This document shows, one piece after another, positions 8,339-14,026 of a stretch of DNA of 32,982 nt. A program made the translations under genes and the position numbers. The stretch spans positions 1 through 32,982 of IMG/VR virus record IMGVR_UViG_3300032236_000453. One strand, given 5' to 3'. The notes under the pieces are model-generated. The model saw only the letters and a list, made by a program, of their open reading frames with translations. It did no database searches and was not told the DNA's origin. The stretch comes from a virus. How positions within the stretch are numbered: the first letter of the stretch is position 1; each line of letters begins with the position of its first letter.

Positions 8339-8392
8339 TACAGAATTGACAATAAATCGGTTCTGTAGTATACTATGTTTTCTTTCTTAACT
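8333..8392 (+). repeat. 60-bp promoter cassette, copy 1
   Basis: Bases 8333-8392 match 8598-8657 at 58 of 60 positions; the two differences are adjacent, in the promoter spacer. The repeat includes the operator-like inverted repeat, both promoter boxes and the first part of the leader. Confidence 0.92.
8337..8374 (+). promoter_or_regulatory. Early sigma70 promoter P2 with operator-like inverted repeat
   Basis: TTGACA (8346-8351), a 17-base spacer, TATACT (8369-8374): a nearly perfect sigma70 promoter. ACTACAGAA (8337-8345), directly before the -35 box, is the exact inverse of TTCTGTAGT (8361-8369), directly before and touching the -10 box. A dimeric regulator bound there would cover the promoter. 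It drives the 62-residue gene at 8406. Confidence 0.9.
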
Positions 8393-8405
8393 AACGGAGT
8401 TTATT

Positions 8406-8594
8406 ATGTTTTCACAAGGTTCTATTGACCAAATGTCTGTTGAGGAATTGGCTAAGACTATCAGGTCTTTGACTTATTCATTAGAAAATCAATTAGACGA
8501 TCCTGCTGATGCGATTGACTATTGCTATGCCATTTCTAATCTTGCAAGTTCTTTGCAGGAGCGTCTTGAGGCTGTTCTTGAGGATGATGCGTAA
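8406..8594 (+). CDS. Small acidic early protein, unknown
   Basis: A 62-residue protein with a CGGAG ribosome site 8 bases before the ATG and its own strong promoter P2. About 13 Asp/Glu against 3 Lys/Arg make it strongly acidic (net about -10). It looks helical (VEELAKTIRSLTYSLENQL and LASSLQERLEAVLEDDA). Strong early expression plus high acidity suggests a protein that acts on host machinery, for example a DNA mimic or an inhibitor of a host enzyme. This is inference only; no family was recognised. The same promoter cassette follows directly after its stop. Confidence 0.75.
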   Translation: MFSQGSIDQMSVEELAKTIRSLTYSLENQLDDPADAIDYCYAISNLASSLQERLEAVLEDDA

Positions 8595-8597
8595 AAA

Positions 8598-8657
8598 CAA
8601 CACTACAGAATTGACAATAAATCATTTCTGTAGTATACTATGTTTTCTTTCTTAACT
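8598..8657 (+). repeat. 60-bp promoter cassette, copy 2
   Basis: Second copy of the promoter cassette (58 of 60 identical to 8333-8392), placed between the two small early genes. The duplicated control segment gives each gene its own promoter of equal strength. Confidence 0.92.
8602..8639 (+). promoter_or_regulatory. Early sigma70 promoter P3 with operator-like inverted repeat
   Basis: TTGACA (8611-8616), a 17-base spacer, TATACT (8634-8639). ACTACAGAA (8602-8610) and TTCTGTAGT (8626-8634) form the same 9-bp inverted repeat with 15-base spacing as in P2. It drives the 103-residue gene at 8671. Confidence 0.9.
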
Positions 8658-8670
8658 TAATGGAGTTTTT

Positions 8671-8982
8671 ATGTCTACAACAGTAGAGTTTCGTAAATCA
8701 GAAGAACAACGCCGTATTGAGGCAAAGTGTGAAATTCTTGACAAGTGTCAATCTAGTGATGATATTTTTGAAATGTTATCCGATGAAATCAATACATTAA
8801 TGCAAGATGGTAATAGTGATGACTTTACTATAACTGACCACTATAATTTTGGTACTGAACATGACATTGAATTGTTACTTGAATTGACTAGTGACTTGCG
8901 TTGGTATACTCGTCTTATCAAAGATGATGACAACAAACATATCACAACATACAATCTTGACTATTTGCGTGACTATATGTAA
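8671..8982 (+). CDS. Acidic early protein, unknown
   Basis: A 103-residue protein with a TGGAG ribosome site and its own promoter P3. It is rich in Asp and Glu, with a charged N-terminal helix (EFRKSEEQRRIEAKCEIL) followed by predicted alpha/beta structure (FTITDHYNFGTEHDIELLLELTSDLRWYTRL). There is no membrane segment or known motif. Position and promoter mark it as one of the first phage products made, so a role in taking over the host or blocking host defence is possible. No family was recognised. Confidence 0.78.
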   Translation: MSTTVEFRKSEEQRRIEAKCEILDKCQSSDDIFEMLSDEINTLMQDGNSDDFTITDHYNFGTEHDIELLLELTSDLRWYTRLIKDDDNKHITTYNLDYLRDYM

Positions 8983-8989
8983 CTCTTGC

Positions 8990-9110
8990 GCTATGTTGTA
9001 TGAGAGGCTCCTTTCATTGGCATGGGGTCAATGTAATCTCTCATATGATTATCTTAGCACTCTGGTCCCGTAGTGTGCGCTCAAACGGGACAACTTCAAT
9101 GAAAGTATTA
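8990..9110 (+). ncRNA. Candidate structured RNA between early genes
   Basis: No long frame lies between 8983 and 9112, but pairing is dense. TATGAGAG (8999-9006) pairs with CTCTCATA (9038-9045). CATTG (9015-9019) pairs with CAATG (9029-9033) inside it. GTCCCGT (9065-9071) pairs with ACGGGAC (9085-9091). CTTTCATTG (9011-9019) is also an exact inverse of CAATGAAAG (9097-9105), which crosses or competes with the first stem. This suggests a pseudoknot or two alternative folds. It is not a recognisable tRNA. It would be part of the P3 transcript and precedes the 48-residue gene. Confidence 0.5.
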
Positions 9111-9112
9111 AG

Positions 9113-9259
9113 ATGAATGAAGAAAAATTAACTACTGCCGCAATTATAGCAAACATTGACCATTATGAATGTTTGGTTAGTGATAGCAAAGAAGTAACAC
9201 AAAAACTATTATGTCAATTACAATATTGGTTAGATAGATTAGAAAAACAACAAGAATAA
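9113..9259 (+). CDS. 48-residue small protein, unknown
   Basis: An ATG at 9113 opens 48 codons to TAA at 9257-9259. The product starts MNEEKLTTAAIIANIDHYE and ends QYWLDRLEKQQE, helical and charged. A weak purine stretch (GAAAG) lies 8 bases before the ATG, inside the 3' arm of the candidate structured RNA (9097-9105), so folding could affect its translation. Its codon choice resembles that of neighbouring genes. No family was recognised. Confidence 0.55.
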   Translation: MNEEKLTTAAIIANIDHYECLVSDSKEVTQKLLCQLQYWLDRLEKQQE

Positions 9260-9286
9260 TTACCCAAAACATTTGTAAAAATATCG

Positions 9287-9446
9287 CCTCTAAATTATAA
9301 TATTTGAACTTATTATATAAATAAGTATGTGTGAAACTTTTGAACTTGTGGCACACAACGTTATCTCTAAACAGAAGCCCTAGTTTTGCGGCTAGGGCTT
9401 CATCTTCCGCAATAAGAGTTTAGAGTAAACAAATTAACTTTAGAGG
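9287..9446 (+). ncRNA. Structured leader of the replication operon, candidate RNA switch
   Basis: There is no gene between 9260 and 9453. Nested inverted repeats are visible. Innermost is a perfect 10-bp hairpin, GAAGCCCTAG (9374-9383) with CTAGGGCTTC (9392-9401). Around it, CTCTAAAC (9365-9372) pairs with GTTTAGAG (9418-9425). Outermost, CCTCTAAA (9287-9294) pairs with TTTAGAGG (9439-9446). The last arm contains the AGAGG ribosome site of the gene at 9454, and CTCTAAA of the middle stem could pair with it instead, so two exclusive folds would hide or free the ribosome site. TGTGTG (9328-9333) with CACACA (9352-9357) adds another hairpin. No T-run follows, so it is not a simple terminator. 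Confidence 0.55.
9304..9331 (+). promoter_or_regulatory. Possible promoter upstream of the replication operon
   Basis: TTGAAC (9304-9309), a 16-base gap, then TATGTG (9326-9331) is a fair sigma70 match. The late-type heptamer ATAAATA (9317-9323) lies within it. Either would start an RNA near 9330-9340, just before the hairpins that lead to the gene at 9454. Which signal is real cannot be told from sequence. Confidence 0.4.
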
Positions 9447-9453
9447 TAAACAA

Positions 9454-9690
9454 ATGAGAATCAATTTAATCGTCCCTTATAAGGACAAAGACCTAGTTAA
9501 AACATTAGGTGCTAAGTGGGACTTAGCAAGAAAAATCTGGTATATTACTGACATAGAAGATGTAGGTATCTTTTTAGAATGGATGCCCGAACATTATAAA
9601 CAACCAACAAAAGACATAGTACTAAAGCACGATAAATTTCGTGTGGTACAGCCACGTACATTCACGAAAGGTAATAAAAATGTTAAATGA
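9454..9690 (+). CDS. DUF5710-type small protein
   Basis: A 78-residue protein. Residues 1-46 match the DUF5710 pattern: a VPYKDKDLVKTLGAKWD segment, then KIWYITD, then a final F-x-E-W. That domain occurs in phage and plasmid proteins, often fused to primases or other DNA-handling domains, but its biochemical role is not established. Here it stands alone as the first gene of the primase-helicase operon, which fits a DNA-replication accessory. The C-terminal tail is basic (RTFTKGNKNVK). The AGAGG ribosome site lies in a pairing arm of the leader. It overlaps the next gene by 11 bases. Confidence 0.75.
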   Translation: MRINLIVPYKDKDLVKTLGAKWDLARKIWYITDIEDVGIFLEWMPEHYKQPTKDIVLKHDKFRVVQPRTFTKGNKNVK

Positions 9691-9844
9691 ACAAACAATA
9701 TTATCACTACATAATCAATTAATTGATGAATTAGAAACACTTGACGAATATTTGGTCAATGGTGATTTTATCAATAGTGAACTAACCAATACTTTTGTAG
9801 ATGAATTAATAGAACAAATTAAAAACTTAGGAGATAACAAATGA
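9680..9844 (+). CDS. 54-residue small acidic protein
   Basis: The frame is open from an upstream ATG at 9641, but the ATG at 9680 is preferred: it has an AAAGG ribosome site and overlaps the previous gene by only 11 bases. The product (MLNEQTILSLHNQLIDELETL and so on) is acidic and mostly helical, without recognised family. Its stop overlaps the primase start (ATGA), so translation is coupled. This suggests a partner or dosage-linked accessory of the replication proteins. Confidence 0.7.
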   Translation: MLNEQTILSLHNQLIDELETLDEYLVNGDFINSELTNTFVDELIEQIKNLGDNK

Positions 9845-10854
9845 TAGTTTCAACATTTAAATCAGTGCAAAAAGCATATGTAGATTTACATTTAGATATG
9901 CCATGGGAAGAGATTGCTGAACTAATGATGCATCATAATGATGTAGAACAAAAAAATCATGTAGAATTATACAATATGGTAGAATTTAAAGATCCTAATG
10001 ATGAAACAACAGAATGGGGCAGAAAGTATCATTATATTAATGGTGAAAGACAAGAAACTTATGATTTAATTCCATACACAACAAGACGTTGTAAAAATAA
10101 TGTAGTTAGTTTAAGTGGCATTGTATTAGACATTGATGAACATAGAACTATTGATGAAACAATGGAATTGTTACATGGTCTTGAATATGTATTATATACA
10201 ACATTTAGAAACATGTTGAAATATGATGAAAATGAGCCCAAACAAAAATTTCGTGTTGTCATACCTTTTAGTAGACCATTATTAAAAGAGGATATAGAAG
10301 GTAGACAACAAAGTATTATAGATACACTTCCCAATGTTGATAATTGTAGTTTTACTGTTAGTCAAAGTTTTTACTTTCATAGTGGTAAACATCAACAATT
10401 TGCACATTGGAATCGTGGTATAATGATTGATCCATATGATTTTCAATATACTCCTCCAATTGTCTATGTACCACAGCCAATCAAAACATCAACTGAATTT
10501 ACTGATGACATACAACAACTTTACAAAGATGCGGTCATTAAAAGTTTGTTAACTTGTAGTGGATTACATTATGCTGGTGTTGGTGCTAATAATTTGGGCG
10601 TTCTTACATTAGTAAGCATTTGTCGTAGTATTGGATTAACATTTGAAGAATACGATATGATTTGTAGTAATATATCTGATAATGGTAGTGAATTGAAAAA
10701 ACCTAGCGTAAGACGAATGGCTTGGACAGGATGGGATGGCGATAAAATTCGCAAAGAAACACGTGATAAGTTTATTGAAAGTTATGGCGGAATCAAGGTT
10801 GTTGTACAAAAAAACATACCTAATTCAATATTCAGGAAAGAAAAAATAATATGA
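9841..10854 (+). CDS. Archaeo-eukaryotic-type primase (AEP-like)
   Basis: A 337-residue protein. A hydrophobic strand ending in D97-I-D99 (SGIVLDIDE) matches the metal-binding hhhDhD motif of AEP primases. The pattern LEYVLYTTFRN (about 112-122), then KFRVVIPFSRPL (about 136-147), then SQSFYFHSG (about 174-182) follows the family layout seen in phage and plasmid primase/primase-polymerase proteins. The C-terminal third is helical (PriCT-like at most). It probably makes primers at the origin 1.6 kb downstream. Coupled starts (ATGA) at both ends tie it to the 54-residue protein and the DUF3987 protein. Family assignment is by motif only. Confidence 0.72.
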   Translation: MIVSTFKSVQKAYVDLHLDMPWEEIAELMMHHNDVEQKNHVELYNMVEFKDPNDETTEWGRKYHYINGERQETYDLIPYTTRRCKNNVVSLSGIVLDIDEHRTIDETMELLHGLEYVLYTTFRNMLKYDENEPKQKFRVVIPFSRPLLKEDIEGRQQSIIDTLPNVDNCSFTVSQSFYFHSGKHQQFAHWNRGIMIDPYDFQYTPPIVYVPQPIKTSTEFTDDIQQLYKDAVIKSLLTCSGLHYAGVGANNLGVLTLVSICRSIGLTFEEYDMICSNISDNGSELKKPSVRRMAWTGWDGDKIRKETRDKFIESYGGIKVVVQKNIPNSIFRKEKII

Positions 10855-12455
10855 ACAATATAGATAATAGCAGAGAAGAAAGATTAAGACTTCTCAAAGA
10901 AGATATCTTAAAAAATAAACAAAAGGTTTTATCGCCGAAGTTAGAGTTATTTGAAGAAACTAAGCCACTTTTAGTAGTGGATAACACGAAGTTAGCAACA
11001 GATATTAATAATACATTAAAATTCAAGTTTTTGCCGCCTTTGATAGTACATACACTACAAGTTATGAAAGACATTAATAATGTACCAGAAGAAATGGCTA
11101 TTCAAGCAATATTAGGTACTATCAATTTTGCTACCCAAAGTTTGTATAATGTAGATCCAGTCTGGTTTGGGGGTACGATAATACCCACAAATGAATATTT
11201 TATCAGTTTGGCTCCTACTGCAGGACTTAAATCTACAATTTATAATATGTTAAAAGCAGGCATTACAAAATTTGAAGATGAAGGAAAAATCAAATATTAC
11301 GAAGACATGAAAAAATATAAACTAGCACATGCCTTTTGGGAAAAAGAATATGAAAAATTGTATAAGTCATTAACAGTTGAAGATATCAATGACAAACAAA
11401 GATTTGACACATTAATACAAAGTCTTGGTCCTGAACCACAGAAACCCCAGCATTACAAGAAACGAGTAGGTACTGGAACAAAAAATGGTATTATGAACGT
11501 GTTTAGAGAAACTAGTTATGGGGGATTAAGTTCTGGAGAGGCGGGTGAATTTTTTAATGGTCATGCGTTTCAAGATGGTAAAAATGCCGGTAAGGGTTTA
11601 GAAATGATTGGTTTCTTAACTAGTTTTTGGGATGGTAGTAGTTTAGACAAAACAACTGGTGTCGAAGCATTTACATTAGATAATCGTAGATTTAACATGT
11701 TATTTTTATTACAAAAATCTATGGCTAAAGATTGGCTAGGTAATCCATTATATAGTTCTCAAGGATTTGTACATCGTCTTCTTATTACACATTGTGATTA
11801 TTGGGATATTCCTGATGCTGATATTAATGAATTAGAAAACAATAGAAAAAATGTGCAATTACTACATAAATTTCACGATAGAATCTATCAACTATTGAAA
11901 ATGGAAAGAACTCATAAAAAAGATAATAATTTAGAACTTGAGTTACCTACAATGTATATGAATCACGATGCATTAGAGAAATTTACTAAGTTTCTTAATG
12001 AAATGAAACAAAAGCAGAAATTAGAACTATATGAAGATTTTATAGGGTTTTTAGGTAGACTTCCAGAACATGTTATTAGATTAGCAGCAACTATAACCAT
12101 TTTTGATAATAGTGATAAAATTCAATTAATACATATGAAAGGTGCTATTGAATTGGGTTACTTTTATTTGGAACAACGAATGACATTAGATTTGGGCGCT
12201 AGTTCAAAATATCAAAGTCAAGTTGATACTGCTGAAAAGTTAACCAAAAAAATATTAGAAAAGATAAGAGAAGATAAGGTCATTGACGTAGCATGGTTGA
12301 ATAGAAGTAGCCCACCATTTTTTAGAGGTTTATCGGCTGATGAAAGAAGAAAAATTGTAGATGAGATTGATAGTCGTGGTGTATTAAAATGGCACACAGA
12401 CATAAAACAGTTTTTGATTGTGGACGAAAGTGTAAAAAAAGTAGCAGAAAAGTAG
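10851..12455 (+). CDS. DUF3987 helicase/ATPase-like replication protein
   Basis: A 534-residue protein. EEMAIQAILGTINFATQ (about 80-96) and ISLAPTAGLKSTIYNMLKAG (about 118-137) match the start of DUF3987 proteins, with a P-loop variant centred on G125-x-K127-S128-T129. Further landmarks are GLSSGEAGEFF (about 226-236), LTSFWDGSSLDKTTG (a DUF3987 signature) and RLLITHCDYWDIPDA. Such proteins usually occur beside or fused to AEP-type primases and are taken as replicative helicase-like ATPases. Its last codons lie inside the first AGTAGCA repeats of the origin. The long helical C-terminal part probably contacts DNA or the primase. Start is by ATGA overlap. Confidence 0.8.
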   Translation: MNNIDNSREERLRLLKEDILKNKQKVLSPKLELFEETKPLLVVDNTKLATDINNTLKFKFLPPLIVHTLQVMKDINNVPEEMAIQAILGTINFATQSLYNVDPVWFGGTIIPTNEYFISLAPTAGLKSTIYNMLKAGITKFEDEGKIKYYEDMKKYKLAHAFWEKEYEKLYKSLTVEDINDKQRFDTLIQSLGPEPQKPQHYKKRVGTGTKNGIMNVFRETSYGGLSSGEAGEFFNGHAFQDGKNAGKGLEMIGFLTSFWDGSSLDKTTGVEAFTLDNRRFNMLFLLQKSMAKDWLGNPLYSSQGFVHRLLITHCDYWDIPDADINELENNRKNVQLLHKFHDRIYQLLKMERTHKKDNNLELELPTMYMNHDALEKFTKFLNEMKQKQKLELYEDFIGFLGRLPEHVIRLAATITIFDNSDKIQLIHMKGAIELGYFYLEQRMTLDLGASSKYQSQVDTAEKLTKKILEKIREDKVIDVAWLNRSSPPFFRGLSADERRKIVDEIDSRGVLKWHTDIKQFLIVDESVKKVAEK

Positions 12456-12532
12456 CAGGTAAGTAGCAGTTTTTGATGAAAAGTAGCAGTTTTTTGAGAA
12501 AGTAGCAGAAGTAGCACAAGTAGCAAGTAGCA
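12440..12532 (+). repeat. Origin iterons, left array: 8 x AGTAGCA
   Basis: AGTAGCA begins at 12440, 12451, 12462, 12482, 12501, 12510, 12519 and 12526. The first three are 11 bases apart (one helical turn); later ones are 7-20 apart. The first repeats lie in the 3' end of the DUF3987 gene and the rest in non-coding DNA. Directly repeated short sites beside replication genes are the usual form of iteron origins. Confidence 0.88.
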
Positions 12533-12645
12533 CATAGACATATTCTAACTAAAGCGAAATTATGAGTATATCCTTCTTATAATAGCCTAGAACGCACTTT
12601 TATATTTTTGACTTTTTTTATTTGCCTGTTTTTGTCTAGATAAGG
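12533..12645. other. AT-rich core between iteron arrays (candidate replication origin)
   Basis: 113 bp without a gene lie between two facing repeat arrays. The core is T-rich on the + strand (for example 12601-12620) and contains a perfect TATAAT (12578-12583) without a good -35 box. AT-rich DNA between binding arrays is where strand opening would be expected. The whole layout (primase, helicase-like protein, iterons, AT core) supports an origin; no functional proof is possible from sequence. Confidence 0.7.
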
Positions 12646-12720
12646 TGCTACTTCTGCTACTTTTTCTTGTTTTCTATATGTGTATGTGCTACTTGTGCTA
12701 CTTGTGCTACTTCTGCTACT
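12646..12720 (-). repeat. Origin iterons, right array: 6 x TGCTACT (inverted AGTAGCA)
   Basis: TGCTACT begins at 12646, 12655, 12687, 12696, 12705 and 12714, mostly 9 bases apart. This is AGTAGCA on the other strand, so the array faces the left one. Bases 12696-12722 are the exact inverse of 12499-12525 (27 bp), a long perfect inverted repeat spanning the core. Confidence 0.88.
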
Positions 12721-12744
12721 TTTGATTTTTATAAAGCCATATCA

Positions 12745-12766
12745 ATGAGTAACTTAAATAACTCAT
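12745..12766 (+). promoter_or_regulatory. Small hairpin over a start codon
   Basis: ATGAGT (12745-12750) pairs with ACTCAT (12761-12766) around a 10-base AT loop; the second arm contains the first two bases of the ATG at 12765. No Shine-Dalgarno site precedes that ATG. Translation of the following gene may be weak or controlled. Confidence 0.4.
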
Positions 12767-13103
12767 GCGATTATCAAAACTAACAACAACTCCAGAACAT
12801 ATAAAAAACTACAATTTGGTCTATAGATTAATGTTACAAGACCCATATAAAAAAACTAGACTTTGGCAATTTGTGGGGTATAGATGTCAGAAATGTGATA
12901 GAGTTATTAAGAACGATACAACTATACCAAGTCATACTGTTAGTTGTAAAAAGCCATTACAAAAATATAGATTAGAAAACCCAGATGTAATATTGAATCT
13001 TAAAAGAGAGAGTTGGGAGCCCTTTGAAATGAATCAAGTTTATCAAAACAACGATAATCAAAACAATATAACTGTATTGGATAAGGAAATAGATATTATG
13101 TAA
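12765..13103 (+). CDS. Zinc-finger protein next to the origin, unknown
   Basis: A 112-residue basic protein. C-x2-C (CQKC, about 42-45) followed by H-x3-C (HTVSC, about 57-61) forms a likely C2HC zinc site between basic segments (KKTRLWQFVGYR, and KKPLQKYRL). This type of small phage zinc protein usually binds nucleic acid. It is the first gene after the inverted iterons, which makes it a candidate origin-binding or transcription-control protein, though that is inference. The start is uncertain because no ribosome site is visible. The C-terminus is Asn-rich and ends in a segment whose DNA is partly duplicated just after the stop. Confidence 0.68.
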   Translation: MRLSKLTTTPEHIKNYNLVYRLMLQDPYKKTRLWQFVGYRCQKCDRVIKNDTTIPSHTVSCKKPLQKYRLENPDVILNLKRESWEPFEMNQVYQNNDNQNNITVLDKEIDIM

Positions 13104-13122
13104 GTGTTGGATAAGGAAATAG
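13077..13122 (+). repeat. 16-bp direct repeat at the gene end
   Basis: TTGGATAAGGAAATAG occurs at 13077-13092 and again at 13107-13122, a spacing of 30 bases. The first copy is inside the zinc-finger gene and the second follows its stop, consistent with a short tandem duplication at the gene end. Confidence 0.85.
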
Positions 13123-13135
13123 GGTAACAACTCTA

Positions 13136-13163
13136 TTGCATCTTTATCTAAATGTGCTAAAAT
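13136..13163 (+). promoter_or_regulatory. Possible sigma70 promoter
   Basis: TTGCAT (13136-13141), a 16-base spacer, TAAAAT (13158-13163). It stands about 100 bases before the packaging-gene cluster. The match is moderate. Confidence 0.4.
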
Positions 13164-13222
13164 CGACAAAGGTAGTACTTACGTACAGCCTTTTGAAAAG
13201 AATCAAATATTATCGAAATTTG

Positions 13223-13229
13223 ATAAATA
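13223..13229 (+). promoter_or_regulatory. Late-type promoter motif ATAAATA (packaging unit)
   Basis: ATAAATA lies 33 bases before the ATG at 13263, inside an imperfect inverted repeat (AATATTATC and GATAAATATT). The recurrent AGCATAGGA leader motif (13247-13255) lies between them and contains the AGGA ribosome site. Confidence 0.5.
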
Positions 13230-13262
13230 TTAAAATAGAATAGAATAGCATAGGAGATAATC

Positions 13263-13400
13263 ATGCCAATACACAAAACATCCAAAGGTTATTACTGGGG
13301 TAGTAAGGGACCTTTCCCAACAAAACAAAAAGCAGAAGAAGTACAACGTGCGGCCTATGCAAATGGCTACAAAGAAAAACCACAACCAATGAAAAAGTAA
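13263..13400 (+). CDS. 45-residue basic phage protein
   Basis: An ATG with an AGGAG ribosome site opens 45 codons. The product contains HKTSKGYYWGSKGPFPTKQK and then AEEVQRAAYANGYKE, a pattern common in very small phage proteins and in C-terminal tails of some virion proteins (a KGYxWG...KGPF.TKxxAExxxRAxYAxGY type). It is strongly basic, so it may bind DNA or the packaging machinery. Its exact role is not known. It opens the packaging gene cluster, four bases before the next start. Confidence 0.8.
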   Translation: MPIHKTSKGYYWGSKGPFPTKQKAEEVQRAAYANGYKEKPQPMKK

Positions 13401-13404
13401 ATTA

Positions 13405-13656
13405 ATGAATCAACCATCACAACCATATCAACTAGTTAAAGGTCCAGATGGACTAATTTATGTTGCGATAGACCCATTGATGAATGCAATCAAAGATAGC
13501 GTTATTAACTTAATGGATTTGCAACTACCAGAAACTGAAGAAGATTTAAGAAACCAAAAACTTATGGGCCTTAAAGCAACTTATGAAATATTAGGTGCAT
13601 TATTACAAGAAGCAAAATTAAATGAATTTAGAGAAGAACATGCAACACTACAATAA
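13405..13656 (+). CDS. 83-residue small protein, unknown
   Basis: The N-terminal part (YQLVKGPDGLIYVAIDPLMNAIKD) is beta-turn-like. The rest is helical and acidic (LPETEEDLRNQKLMGLKATYEILGALLQEAKL). There is no membrane segment. It lies in the unit that leads to terminase, overlapping the next gene, so it may serve packaging or head assembly. No family was recognised and no visible motif suggests an enzyme. Confidence 0.75.
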   Translation: MNQPSQPYQLVKGPDGLIYVAIDPLMNAIKDSVINLMDLQLPETEEDLRNQKLMGLKATYEILGALLQEAKLNEFREEHATLQ

Positions 13657-14026
13657 AGATTATCATTTACACAAACAGTTAATCGATAGACCAGTTACTA
13701 ACCATTGTAAGGCATTGGATCGTATGATTGTTGAGTTTAGCAAATACCTATCACCAATAGAGATGGACATATGTTTAGAATTCTTAGATAAGATTAGTGA
13801 TAGTAAACATGATGTCAATTGGAGTGAGAGTGATGCTAAAACTCAGATGCAATTGATGTTAGGTAGTGAACGTTACCTAGAACTAAAAAGATTATGGGGT
13901 AAGGATAATCAACATTTATTAAAGAACCTAGGTAATAAAAAGTATTTGCATAAGCCAACAGGTACATACTGGGATGGACTAGATGCAACAGACGATGAAA
14001 ACGATTATGAGGTATTATACATATGA
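13640..14026 (+). CDS. 128-residue protein upstream of terminase, unknown
   Basis: The frame is also open from an ATG at 13622. The ATG at 13640 is preferred because AGAGAAG stands 4-10 bases before it, giving a 17-base overlap with the previous gene. The product has a helical middle (HCKALDRMIVEFSKYLSPIEMDICLEFLDKI) and an acidic C-terminus (DATDDENDYEVLYI). Its stop overlaps the next start (ATGA). Position before the terminase pair suggests a packaging accessory, but no domain was recognised. Confidence 0.75.
   Translation: MQHYNKDYHLHKQLIDRPVTNHCKALDRMIVEFSKYLSPIEMDICLEFLDKISDSKHDVNWSESDAKTQMQLMLGSERYLELKRLWGKDNQHLLKNLGNKKYLHKPTGTYWDGLDATDDENDYEVLYI

Noticed and set aside
9065-9091. Possible tRNA-like arm (GTCCCGT/ACGGGAC)
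   Set aside because: No second and third arms in the right spacing, no T-loop consensus and no anticodon arm; kept only as part of a candidate structured RNA.
9374-9401. Intrinsic terminator at the GC-rich hairpin
   Set aside because: The stem is strong but is followed by CATCTTCCGC and not a T-run.
12218-12541. Minus-strand frames over the left iteron array
   Set aside because: Created by the repeated AGTAGCA units and the reverse of the DUF3987 gene; low-complexity translation rich in Leu, Phe and Ser.
12440-12720. CRISPR array
   Set aside because: Repeat units are only 7 bp with 0-25 bp spacing and occur in both orientations; no unique spacers of constant length.
12499-12722. Inverted repeat as ends of an insertion sequence
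   Set aside because: The 170-base interior has no transposase frame and there is no flanking target duplication; an origin fits better.
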